Assembly: GCA_012961365.1 (NCBI GenBank)
Contig: DTZN01000302.1
Location: 1 to 12,684 of the forward strand
Source: Hydrogenothermaceae bacterium
GTDB taxonomy: Bacteria > Aquificota > Aquificia > Aquificales > Hydrogenothermaceae
Reading direction: 5' to 3'
Length of the DNA stretch: 12,684 nt
How positions within the stretch are numbered: the first letter of the stretch is position 1; the number at the start of each line of letters is the position of its first letter. Of this stretch, positions 1 to 6,369 are shown one piece after another. A program made the translations under genes and the position numbers. Under the pieces are notes generated by a model. That model was not told where the DNA came from. It searched no databases and was given only the letters and a program-made list of their open reading frames with translations.

Positions 1-1
1 A

Positions 2-376
2 GACAACCAGATAAAAAATATAGAAGAAAAAACAAATATAGGAGCTTTACCTTCTTTAGCCAAAGTTCCTGAAAAACTAGTAGAATATACAAACATAATA
101 CAAAAATTAAAAATATCTGAAGCTGTGTATAAAAATTTAGTTAAGATGTATGAACAAGCAAAATTCCAAGAAGCAAAAGAAAATATATATGTAGAAATAA
201 TAGACCCTCCTTCCTTACCTGATAAACCTGTAAAACCTAAGAAAAAACTAATGGTTGCTGTAGCTGGAGTATCTTCACTAATTTTAGGCATATTTTTAGC
301 ATTCTTCCTAGAATGGATTGAAAATATAAGAAGAAGACATCAAGAGGAAAGTATTAAAAATGAACCTACTTCTTGA
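2..376 (+). CDS. Wzz/chain-length determinant protein, C-terminal part (5'-truncated by window edge)
   Basis: The frame is open from the window edge, so the gene begins upstream; about 124 C-terminal residues are present. A charged, coiled-coil-like stretch (fragment residues about 24-60) is followed by a proline-rich segment ([14 protein letters not shown], about 68-81). A hydrophobic membrane helix (about 82-105) comes next, and then a short basic cytoplasmic tail. This order (coiled coil, Pro-rich, C-terminal TM2) is typical of Wzz / polysaccharide co-polymerase proteins with a GNVR-type domain, which sit in the inner membrane and set O-antigen or exopolysaccharide chain length. The N-terminal helix and Wzz domain are not visible. 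No C-terminal tyrosine kinase domain is fused here, as the protein ends soon after TM2. It overlaps the next gene by 17 nt, which suggests translational coupling. The family call is firm; the polysaccharide involved cannot be told. Confidence 0.8.
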   Translation, partial: DNQIKNIEEKTNIGALPSLAKVPEKLVEYTNIIQKLKISEAVYKNLVKMYEQAKFQEAKENIYVEIIDPPSLPDKPVKPKKKLMVAVAGVSSLILGIFLAFFLEWIENIRRRHQEESIKNEPTS

Positions 377-875
377 AAAACAAATAAAAACTTTAAAACA
401 AATAAACAGTGAAATAAAAAAGGCAGGTTATAGAATAACACCTATAATAATAGGAAAATTTGCTTTAACTGTTTATACTCAAGGAATGTATCCTTCAAAT
501 ATGATACAGCTTTTGTTTCCTGATATCCCTTTATTTGAAAAGATATTAAAAAATCTTGGCTTTGAGAAAATGGGAGATTTTTTTGTAAAAGGAGATATAG
601 TAGTTGAGATAAGCAAAAACTTTGAGCTTATACCAGAAGGAATATTTAACCAGATTGAAGCAGATGGAGAATTAATAAATGTAATATCTTTAGAAGATTT
701 ACTTATTGATATGATGAAACAATGTATAGAAGGAGATGAAACTGTTTGCGACCTTATAAAAATGTTAATAAAAAGTTATTATTCTACCCTTGATTTTCAC
801 TCTATATTTAGAAAAACCAAAGATAAAAGAAGTGTAAAAAAATTCAAAGAATTTCAAAAAAGTTTATATAATTAA
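360..875 (+). CDS. Degenerate nucleotidyltransferase-fold protein (DUF6036/AbiEii-like), function unknown
   Basis: A 171-residue soluble protein, ATG start, with an SD-like AGAGGAAAG about 8 nt upstream inside the preceding gene. The segment [10 protein letters not shown] at about residues 30-39 resembles the G-G-x-A-L-x-x-Y opening of minimal nucleotidyltransferases of the DUF6036/AbiEii kind, and [12 protein letters not shown] (about 108-119) resembles the later S-x-E-D-L-x-x-x-K/R segment of that fold. The catalytic D-x-D that should follow the first motif is not there: the sequence reads NMIQLLF instead. If the fold assignment is right, this copy has probably lost nucleotidyl transfer. 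It overlaps the Wzz-like gene and lies 11 nt before bioW, so it is probably in one transcript with both. It may belong with polysaccharide genes further upstream. The fold call rests on weak motif resemblance only. Confidence 0.45.
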   Translation: MNLLLEKQIKTLKQINSEIKKAGYRITPIIIGKFALTVYTQGMYPSNMIQLLFPDIPLFEKILKNLGFEKMGDFFVKGDIVVEISKNFELIPEGIFNQIEADGELINVISLEDLLIDMMKQCIEGDETVCDLIKMLIKSYYSTLDFHSIFRKTKDKRSVKKFKEFQKSLYN

Positions 876-886
876 ATAATTAAATA

Positions 887-1627
887 ATGTTATACAGCAT
901 AAAAATTAGAACTTCCTTAAAAGAAAAACATATCTCTGGTGCAGAAAGGATTGTATCAAAAGAAAAAATTCCAAATGTTGTAAAAGCCCTTTTAAAAAGA
1001 CAGGAACACAAAGATTTTGATTTTTCAAATGTAAAAATAGAAAAAATTTCTCAAAAACCTATAATTTTAGGAAAATCTTTAAAAATAAAAACCTATAAAT
1101 TTGAAAATTACAAAGAAGCTTTAGGTTTTGCTTTAAATATAATATCTGCAAAAACAAACCTTCCTTTAGAAACAGCAAAAAAGTTTATAAATCTTTTATA
1201 TATAGGAGCTTCTCCAGATAAAAATAATATGAGAGGAGCAATGATTGTTAATGAAAAAGGTGAAAGATTAGAAAAAGATAAATTTAGAGGTGTTAGAACT
1301 GTTTTAGTGGATTTTAAGAATAGAGAAATAATTACAAAAAAACTATTAGAAAAAGGATACACGGAAAGAACAGTAGATGCTCTAGCACTTGCTACCAAAA
1401 ATTTAAATTATAAAAACTTAATAGCAGAATTTTGTATATCTGACGATAATGATTACACAACAGGATACTTAGCAATTGATGGAAAATATATTAGATTGAA
1501 ACCTTTAAAGCCTTATGGATTAGACAAAGGTGGTAGAATTTATTTTGTAAAAAATAATACAAATGTAGATGAGCTTTATAATTATTTAGAGAAAATTCCC
1601 GTTTTAATTGAGGATATAAATGAATAA
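887..1627 (+). CDS. bioW: 6-carboxyhexanoate-CoA ligase (pimeloyl-CoA synthetase) BioW
   Basis: The enzyme activates free pimelate with ATP and CoA to pimeloyl-CoA, the acyl donor for BioF in biotin synthesis; it is cytosolic. The 246-residue length is normal for the family. Hallmarks visible in order: HISGAER near the N-terminus (15-21), SPDKNNMRG (109-117), GVR (135-137), the highly typical ISDDNDYTTGYLA (184-196) and GGRIYFV (215-221). The N-terminal YSIKIR start matches BioW proteins, supporting the ATG at 887. No Shine-Dalgarno sequence precedes it; the 16 nt before the ATG are two copies of ATTAAATA. The stop overlaps the start of the BioH-like gene by 8 nt. BioW is known from Aquifex and Bacillus. 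What is unusual here is its pairing with BioH-like and BioC genes. Confidence 0.93.
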   Translation: MLYSIKIRTSLKEKHISGAERIVSKEKIPNVVKALLKRQEHKDFDFSNVKIEKISQKPIILGKSLKIKTYKFENYKEALGFALNIISAKTNLPLETAKKFINLLYIGASPDKNNMRGAMIVNEKGERLEKDKFRGVRTVLVDFKNREIITKKLLEKGYTERTVDALALATKNLNYKNLIAEFCISDDNDYTTGYLAIDGKYIRLKPLKPYGLDKGGRIYFVKNNTNVDELYNYLEKIPVLIEDINE

Positions 1628-2264
1628 CGTTTTTATTCACGGTTGGAGTTTTAGTAGTGATATATGGAAAAATCTATATAATGGAAACTTTATAGATTTA
1701 CCTTTTCATGGGAATTCGAATTTAAGCTTTAAAAAAAACATTATTGAAAATTTTGTAAATTACATAGGAAATACCATTAATAGAAACTCTACACTAATAG
1801 GTTGGTCTTTAGGTGCCACTGTTAGTGTTTTAGTTGCAAATAAATATCCCGAAAAAGTAAAAAAGTTAATTCTTATAGGTTTTTCTCCAAAATTTAAAGA
1901 TGAAAAATTAGGAAGCTCACCTAAATTTGTAAAAGCCTTTATGTTTTCATTGAAAAAAGACTTTGAAAAAACTCTTTATAACTTTAGAAAAACTTCTTGT
2001 GACAAAGAGTTTGAAAATATAACTTTTCCTAAAAAAGATGGAGCAATAAAAATTTTAGAAGAATTTATAAACCTAGATTTAACAAACTTAATTTCTGAAG
2101 TTAGACAGGAAGTTGTTTTAATACATGGTAAAAATGATAAAATTGTAAACTATCAAGCATCTACTTTTACTAATGAAAAAATAAAAAATTCAAAACTTAT
2201 ACTAAATAATTCAAACCACTGCCCTTTTTTAGAAAATCCTGATATAATTGTTAACCATTTATAA
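1620..2264 (+). CDS. bioH: Alpha/beta-hydrolase, BioH-like pimeloyl-ACP methyl ester esterase
   Basis: A 214-residue alpha/beta-hydrolase with a full apparent catalytic triad: nucleophile Ser63 in GWSLGA (61-66), Asp173 in HGKND (169-173) and His200 in NSNHCPF (197-203). The oxyanion segment HGWS (7-10) and the DLPFHG turn (26-31) resemble BioH (HGWG, DLPGHG). It is shorter than E. coli BioH (about 256 aa), with a reduced lid region between about 90 and 150. In the BioC/BioH route the esterase removes the methyl group from pimeloyl-ACP methyl ester, ending chain elongation. The position directly before bioC and overlapping bioW supports a biotin role. Other pimeloyl esterases (BioG, BioJ, BioK, BioV) are alternatives; the symbol is given by context. 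Start ATG lies in the bioW 3' end. Confidence 0.75.
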   Translation: MNNVFIHGWSFSSDIWKNLYNGNFIDLPFHGNSNLSFKKNIIENFVNYIGNTINRNSTLIGWSLGATVSVLVANKYPEKVKKLILIGFSPKFKDEKLGSSPKFVKAFMFSLKKDFEKTLYNFRKTSCDKEFENITFPKKDGAIKILEEFINLDLTNLISEVRQEVVLIHGKNDKIVNYQASTFTNEKIKNSKLILNNSNHCPFLENPDIIVNHL

Positions 2265-2276
2265 AAATTTGGTTAA

Positions 2277-2283
2277 CAGGAAA
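2277..2283 (+). promoter_or_regulatory. Ribosome-binding site deciding the bioC TTG start
   Basis: CAGGAAA sits between the bioH-like stop (2262-2264) and the TTG at 2287, with AGG about 6 nt before the start codon. No similar site precedes the upstream in-frame TTG codons at 2248 and 2269. Confidence 0.55.
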
Positions 2284-2286
2284 CAA

Positions 2287-2991
2287 TTGCAAACTATAAT
2301 AAAGCAAACTTTTTCAAGACATTGCAAAAGCTATGAATATAAGGCAATAGTTCAAAAACAGGTAGCTTTAGAATTTGAAAAGTATAGAAATTTACTTTCT
2401 GGTAATGGCATAGATTTAGGTTGTGGAACAGGATTTTTATCTAAAGTTTTAAACGGTAAGGAGCTAATTGGAATTGACATATCAAAAAAGATGGCTAAAG
2501 AATACATAGAAAACACAGGAAATAAAGCAATAGTAGCAGATATTCAAAAGCTACCATTAAAAAATAGCTCATTTAATTTCGCAGTTTCTAGCTTTGCACT
2601 TCATTGGACTAATATAAATGACAGTTTTTTTGAAATTAATAGAATATTAAAAAAAGACAGTTATTTTATTTTTTCAATACCTGTTGAACCCTCGTTGGAA
2701 GAATTCTTTTTATTTATAGGAAAAAATTTTAGCTTTCCGATAGTTCAAAAAGTCTTAAAAGACTTGTATTTTAACAACTTTAAAATTTTAGAAATTTACG
2801 AAAAACAGTTCCCAGTTTATTTTGATAATGGAAAAGAAGCACTGATGTTTTTTAAGCAAACAGGAACAGCGATAAATAAAAATGCAAAAACTTTAAAAGA
2901 AAAAATAAATAATTACAGAAAGCTTATAAGTTATGACAAACCAATAAAAACAAAATTTAATATGCTATTTGTAAAAGCAATTAAGAATTAA
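2287..2991 (+). CDS. bioC: Malonyl-ACP O-methyltransferase BioC
   Basis: A SAM-dependent class I methyltransferase that methylates malonyl-ACP so that the fatty-acid machinery can extend it to pimeloyl-ACP methyl ester. With the TTG start at 2287 it has 234 residues. It opens with the BioC-like N-terminus (F-S-R-H-C-K-S-Y-E, compare FxRAAxxY in E. coli), then motif I DLGCGTG (43-49), GID (62-64), VADIQKLP (84-91), and the post-motif SSFALHW (101-107), a strong BioC signature. Longer TTG starts at 2248 and 2269 lack a ribosome site. The 2287 start has AACAGGAAAC just upstream and begins where the family does. It follows the esterase by 22 nt. The gene ends 11 nt inside the convergent gene on the other strand. 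BioF, BioA, BioD and BioB are not in the window. Confidence 0.85.
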   Translation: MQTIIKQTFSRHCKSYEYKAIVQKQVALEFEKYRNLLSGNGIDLGCGTGFLSKVLNGKELIGIDISKKMAKEYIENTGNKAIVADIQKLPLKNSSFNFAVSSFALHWTNINDSFFEINRILKKDSYFIFSIPVEPSLEEFFLFIGKNFSFPIVQKVLKDLYFNNFKILEIYEKQFPVYFDNGKEALMFFKQTGTAINKNAKTLKEKINNYRKLISYDKPIKTKFNMLFVKAIKN

Positions 2992-3000
2992 CCTTCTTAG
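2981..3000. terminator. Weak AT-rich stem-loop at the bioC / 96-aa gene convergence
   Basis: TTAAGAA (2981-2987) and TTCTTAG (2994-3000) can pair over a 6-nt loop, exactly where the two convergent genes overlap. The stem is AT-rich with one imperfect end pair. Only the minus-strand transcript has a modest T-rich run after it. It may be a weak terminator for the minus-strand gene, but thermodynamic support is poor. Confidence 0.22.
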
Positions 3001-3271
3001 CTCTAAAAACCCTTACCTTTTGACCATCAATTTCTTCAAACTCAGGTTCAAAAACTTCATCAGAAGAAAATAAGTCTAAAACTTGATATTTTACACAAAC
3101 AGCATTTATTGCTTTTGTTATTTCTTCTTTATCCATAATATAAGTTTCCCAGTATGTAGCAAAAACAAGATTCCCATTTTTATCATGTATTGCAAGCCTT
3201 ACTTCATCTACAAGTTTTTCCTTAGGATCTCCATATAATGTTAATGTTGCGTATAATTCTTTATTTTCCAA
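2981..3271 (-). CDS. Conserved-looking hypothetical protein, 96 aa
   Basis: I do not recognise this gene. It encodes a 96-residue soluble, acidic protein with no signal peptide or membrane helix. The N-terminal half alternates as in beta strands (ELYATLTLYGDP at 4-15; RLAIHDKNGNLVFATYWETY at 25-44). Then comes a likely helix (KEEITKAINAVCVKYQVLDLF, about 48-68), and an acidic segment (DEVFEPEFEEIDGQKVRVFRAKK) ends the protein. The start is TTG, supported by a near-ideal AAAGGAGG 5 nt upstream, the best ribosome site in the window, so good expression is likely. It is divergent from the M3 oligopeptidase and convergent with bioC, ending inside it, so it appears to be a single-gene transcript. 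No function is proposed. Confidence 0.75.
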   Translation of the reverse strand: MENKELYATLTLYGDPKEKLVDEVRLAIHDKNGNLVFATYWETYIMDKEEITKAINAVCVKYQVLDLFSSDEVFEPEFEEIDGQKVRVFRAKKVNS

Positions 3272-3276
3272 GTTTT

Positions 3277-3284
3277 CCTCCTTT
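3277..3284 (-). promoter_or_regulatory. Strong Shine-Dalgarno fixing the TTG start of the 96-aa gene
   Basis: On the minus strand this reads AAAGGAGG, followed by 5 nt and the TTG at 3271-3269. There is no ATG nearby that could use this site. Confidence 0.8.
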
Positions 3285-3303
3285 TACAAAAGGTATATAC
3301 ATT

Positions 3304-3334
3304 TTAACAAAAAAAGCTTTAGCTAATGTATAAT
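3304..3334 (+). promoter_or_regulatory. Possible sigma70 promoter for the M3 oligopeptidase
   Basis: A consensus -10 TATAAT lies at 3329-3334, 28 nt before the ATG. The best -35-like element is TTAACA at 3304-3309, with a long 19-nt spacer. The region is the 91-nt divergent gap between two gene starts, so promoters for both directions are expected here. The minus-strand promoter is not clear enough to place. Confidence 0.5.
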
Positions 3335-3362
3335 TAAAAAAATTAACATAAGAGGTAAGAAT

Positions 3363-5342
3363 ATGGAAAACTTTCCAGAGTTTACAATAACAGAAGAAAA
3401 TATCCAGTATCAAAAAGAAAAAGTTTTAAAGAAAATAGAAGAAAATAAAAAACTTCTAGAAGAACTTTTAAGAATAGAAAACAAAACTTATCAAAATTTC
3501 GTAAAACCATACCAAGATATGCAAGTAGAACTTGGGATTTTATTTTCTCCAATATCACACCTAAACTATGTTAATAATAGTGAAAAAACACAAAAAGCAT
3601 ATACAGAGCTTCTTCCAGCTTTAACCCAATATCAAACAGAATTAGGTCAAAATGAAGAGCTTTATAAAGCAATAAAAGAAATTTACAAAAAAGAAAAACG
3701 CACCTTAAACCAAGAACAAAAGAAAGTTTTAGAAGATATGATTATAGATTTTGAGCTTGCAGGAGTTGGACTTGAAAAAGAAAAAAGAGAAAAGTTAAAA
3801 AAGATAAATATAGACATATCACAGTTAAATAATGAATATGCGCAAAATCTTTTAAATGCTACAAATGCATATGAAATGATTATTGAAGATTTTGAAGATG
3901 TTAAAGAACTTCCCCACTTAGATTTAGAAAGTGCAAAAATAGAAAAAGATGGAAAAACAGTTTATAGATTTACCTTACAACAACCATCATACATAGCTTA
4001 TATGACTTACGGCTCAAACAGGCAAAAAAGGGAAGAACTTTACAAAGCATACACAACTAGAGCTCCTGAAAATGATAAAGTTTTAGAAAAAATCTTAGCT
4101 TTAAGATATGAAAAAGCTAAAATGCTTGGATTTAAAAACTATGCAGAATTATCTCTAAAGAAAAAAATGGCTCAATCTCCAGAAGAAGTTATTTCATTTT
4201 TAAAGGAACTAGCAAGAAAAAGCAAGTCTCAAGCAGAAAAAGAGTATGAAGAATTAAACCAATTTGCAAAAAAACTAGGATTAAACGATGATGTTAGAGC
4301 GTATGATTTTGCGTATTATTCAGAAAAATTAAAAAAAGAAAAATTCAATGTAAGTGATGAGTTATATAAACCATACTTTGAAAAAGAAGCAACCATTGAA
4401 GGACTATTTAATTTCTTAAATAAACTGTTCAAACTAGAATTTGAAAAAGTAAATGTCCCTGTGTGGCATTCATCTGTAAATGTATATCACATATACAGAA
4501 AAGGAAAACTAATAGGCAGACTATATATGGATTTGGAAGCTAGGAAAGGTAAAAGAGACGGTGCTTGGATGGATGAATGGGTAGTTCATCATGAAACTTC
4601 AAAAGGAGAAATATATCCGGCAGTTGCTTTTATTGTTGCAAATTTTGCACCAGCAACAGAAAATACACCTTCTTTACTTAGACCTTACGATGTAGAAACG
4701 CTCTTTCACGAAATGGGGCATGCTTTACATCACTTAGTTAGTGAAGTTAAAGAACCGTTTGTTAGTGGAATTTCAGGTGTAGAATGGGATGCTGTAGAGT
4801 TTCCATCTCAATTTTTAGAAAAATTTGCATATGAACCTTCTGTTTTAAAAACTTTTGCAAAACATTATCAAACAGGGGAGCCAATACCAGATGAAATGAT
4901 ACGAAACTTAAATAATGCTAAAAATTTCCAGTCTGCTCTTGCAATGGTTAGACAATTAGAATTTGCTCTATTTGATATATTAATACATATGGACAAATAT
5001 AACGCTCAACAAGTTCAAGAAATATTAGACCAGGTTAGAGAAGAAATAGCAGTTATAAAACCACCTAAATATAATAAATTCCAGTGGTCGTTTGGACATA
5101 TTTTTGCAGGTGGATACGCAGCAGGGTATTATAGTTATAAATGGGCAGAAGTTTTATCTGCAGATGCATATTTTATGTTTGTTGATAATGGGATATACAA
5201 CGATGACGTTGCGGAAAGTTTTTACGAGCAGATTTTAACAAAAGGCGGAAGTAGACCTGCGTCGGAGCTTTTTGAAAACTTTGCAGGTAGAAAGCCAAAT
5301 ATAGATGCTCTCCTTAGATTAAGTGGTATTATTTCAAACTAA
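3363..5342 (+). CDS. M3-family zinc oligopeptidase (PrlC/oligopeptidase A-like)
   Basis: A 659-residue, full-length M3A metallopeptidase that cleaves short peptides in the cytosol; no signal peptide is present. The zinc motif is HEMGH (His449, Glu450, His453), with the third ligand Glu479 in VEFPSQF. The C-terminal substrate-binding block at 577-606 (FGHIFAGGYAAGYYSYKWAE and following) carries the conserved His and Tyr residues typical of thimet oligopeptidase and PrlC. The N-terminal 300 residues are highly charged and helical, as in the family. The ATG has AGAGG 7 nt upstream and a consensus -10 further up, so it is probably transcribed alone. The role is probably turnover of peptides left by ATP-dependent proteases. 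Its end overlaps the convergent creatininase-family gene by 9 nt. Family is certain; the exact symbol (prlC/opdA) is not assigned. Confidence 0.93.
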   Translation: MENFPEFTITEENIQYQKEKVLKKIEENKKLLEELLRIENKTYQNFVKPYQDMQVELGILFSPISHLNYVNNSEKTQKAYTELLPALTQYQTELGQNEELYKAIKEIYKKEKRTLNQEQKKVLEDMIIDFELAGVGLEKEKREKLKKINIDISQLNNEYAQNLLNATNAYEMIIEDFEDVKELPHLDLESAKIEKDGKTVYRFTLQQPSYIAYMTYGSNRQKREELYKAYTTRAPENDKVLEKILALRYEKAKMLGFKNYAELSLKKKMAQSPEEVISFLKELARKSKSQAEKEYEELNQFAKKLGLNDDVRAYDFAYYSEKLKKEKFNVSDELYKPYFEKEATIEGLFNFLNKLFKLEFEKVNVPVWHSSVNVYHIYRKGKLIGRLYMDLEARKGKRDGAWMDEWVVHHETSKGEIYPAVAFIVANFAPATENTPSLLRPYDVETLFHEMGHALHHLVSEVKEPFVSGISGVEWDAVEFPSQFLEKFAYEPSVLKTFAKHYQTGEPIPDEMIRNLNNAKNFQSALAMVRQLEFALFDILIHMDKYNAQQVQEILDQVREEIAVIKPPKYNKFQWSFGHIFAGGYAAGYYSYKWAEVLSADAYFMFVDNGIYNDDVAESFYEQILTKGGSRPASELFENFAGRKPNIDALLRLSGIISN

Positions 5343-6071
5343 TGACATTTTTAGAATTTTTCTAATTTCTGTAATTGTAGCCCTTGTGGCTTCTTCTAAT
5401 ATTAATTTCCCATATTTTTCTGTTGCAAGCCAGGGGGCAGAAGCTATTCTTCCATCTGGAAAAAGTTCTTTAAATTCTTCTTTAGATACTGGCCAGTAAA
5501 ATTCCTTATTTTCAACGGATTTTTTTGCTGTTGGCTTATTTTTAAAAACTTCTTGTCTAAGATATTTAGTTATTGAAACTTCCGAAGGTGTAGCATGGTA
5601 TCCTTCTTTATCTTCGAATATTTCTTTTGCAAGATTTAATACATCTTTAAGTAAAAACCAAGAAATTATAGTAAATATTCCTTTTTTTCCTTCATATTTT
5701 AGCTGGTCAAAAGCAACTTTAGTAGGATTAATATTTCCACCGTGTCCATTTATATAAATAATTCTTTTAAATCCATGTTCCAGTAAAGAATTCGTTATCT
5801 CTTTTATTACTTTAGTAAAAGTTTCAGATGATAAAGTAATAGTTCCACTAAATCCCATATGATGTTGAGACATACCATAAGGAAGAGTGGGTGCTACAAG
5901 TAAATCCAATCTTTTTCCAGATTCTTTAGCTACTGCCTCTGCAGTTATAAAATCTGTTCCAATTAATCCATAAGGACTGTGTTGTTCTACAGAACCTATA
6001 GGAATAAGTATTGTATCTTTTTCTGCCAAATAACTTTTTACTTCAACATAAGACAAATTCTCAAGAAGCAT
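5334..6071 (-). CDS. Creatininase-family amidohydrolase (ArfB/MftE-like)
   Basis: A 245-residue member of the creatininase superfamily of metal-dependent hydrolases. Visible metal and active-site motifs: GSVEQHSPYG (Glu29, His31), Asp40 in GTDF, MSQHHMGFSGT (67-77), NGHGGN (108-113, His110) and HATPSEVS (159-166, Glu164). Creatininase itself has NGHYEN with a metal-binding Glu two residues after His. Here that place is Gly, as in FAPy deformylase ArfB and MftE-type members, so creatinine is not the likely substrate. The ATG overlaps the end of the upstream ComEA-like gene by 11 nt and has AGGTGG upstream. It is the last visible gene of the long minus-strand operon. The specific substrate is unknown. 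Confidence 0.82.
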   Translation of the reverse strand: MLLENLSYVEVKSYLAEKDTILIPIGSVEQHSPYGLIGTDFITAEAVAKESGKRLDLLVAPTLPYGMSQHHMGFSGTITLSSETFTKVIKEITNSLLEHGFKRIIYINGHGGNINPTKVAFDQLKYEGKKGIFTIISWFLLKDVLNLAKEIFEDKEGYHATPSEVSITKYLRQEVFKNKPTAKKSVENKEFYWPVSKEEFKELFPDGRIASAPWLATEKYGKLILEEATRATITEIRKILKMSLV

Positions 6072-6369
6072 CTTTTTCCACCTTTAAGTAATATTTAAAC
6101 TTGTTAAAATTTCCAATATTTTTTAGCTGTGATATATCTTTTATATAGCCTAATTTTTTTCTTAAATTAATAATTTTTAAAGCAGTTTTTTTACCTACAT
6201 ATGGCACAGCAACAAGTTGGCAAAAATTTGCTTTGTTTATATTTAACTTTAAATCTTCTTTTAAGTATAAACTTGAAGGTTTAAATAAAAAATTAGTAAA
6301 ACTTAAAATTGCAAAGCAAATTAATAAAAATCCAAGTTTTTGAAAAAACAGTAAATTATCATTAATCAT
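6061..6369 (-). CDS. ComEA-like helix-hairpin-helix protein with N-terminal membrane anchor
   Basis: A 102-residue protein: one hydrophobic helix (about 10-29), then a ComEA-type helix-hairpin-helix domain (about 42-97) opening with LNINKAN and continuing VPYVGKKTALKII and the second hairpin LGYIKDISQLKNIGN. ComEA proteins bind double-stranded DNA outside the inner membrane and pull it in during natural transformation. The short linker here (about 10 residues) places the DNA-binding domain right at the membrane. The gene starts within the last codons of nurA (4-nt overlap) and ends inside the creatininase-family gene. It is close to the minimal ComEA size. The domain is certain; a role in competence is inference from family, as no other com genes are in the window. 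Confidence 0.8.
   Translation of the reverse strand: MINDNLLFFQKLGFLLICFAILSFTNFLFKPSSLYLKEDLKLNINKANFCQLVAVPYVGKKTALKIINLRKKLGYIKDISQLKNIGNFNKFKYYLKVEKDAS

Noticed and set aside
1108-1398. Antisense 96-codon open frame inside bioW
   Set aside because: It is opposite strongly conserved BioW coding sequence, has Ser/Leu/Phe-rich composition typical of AT-rich shadow frames, and no ribosome site.
2248-2286. N-terminal extension of BioC from TTG 2248 (or 2269), overlapping the esterase
   Set aside because: No ribosome site precedes these codons, and BioC proteins begin close to the F-S-R-x-x-x-x-Y segment. TTG 2287 has AGGAAA at good spacing.
3272-3362. Riboswitch or sRNA in the divergent gap
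   Set aside because: The gap is 91 nt, AT-rich and taken up by two ribosome sites and promoter-like boxes; no stable stem was found.
5351-5365. TTAGAA/TTCTAA hairpin after the oligopeptidase stop as a terminator
   Set aside because: The stem has only 6 pairs, almost all A-T, lies inside the convergent coding sequence, and no proper T run follows.
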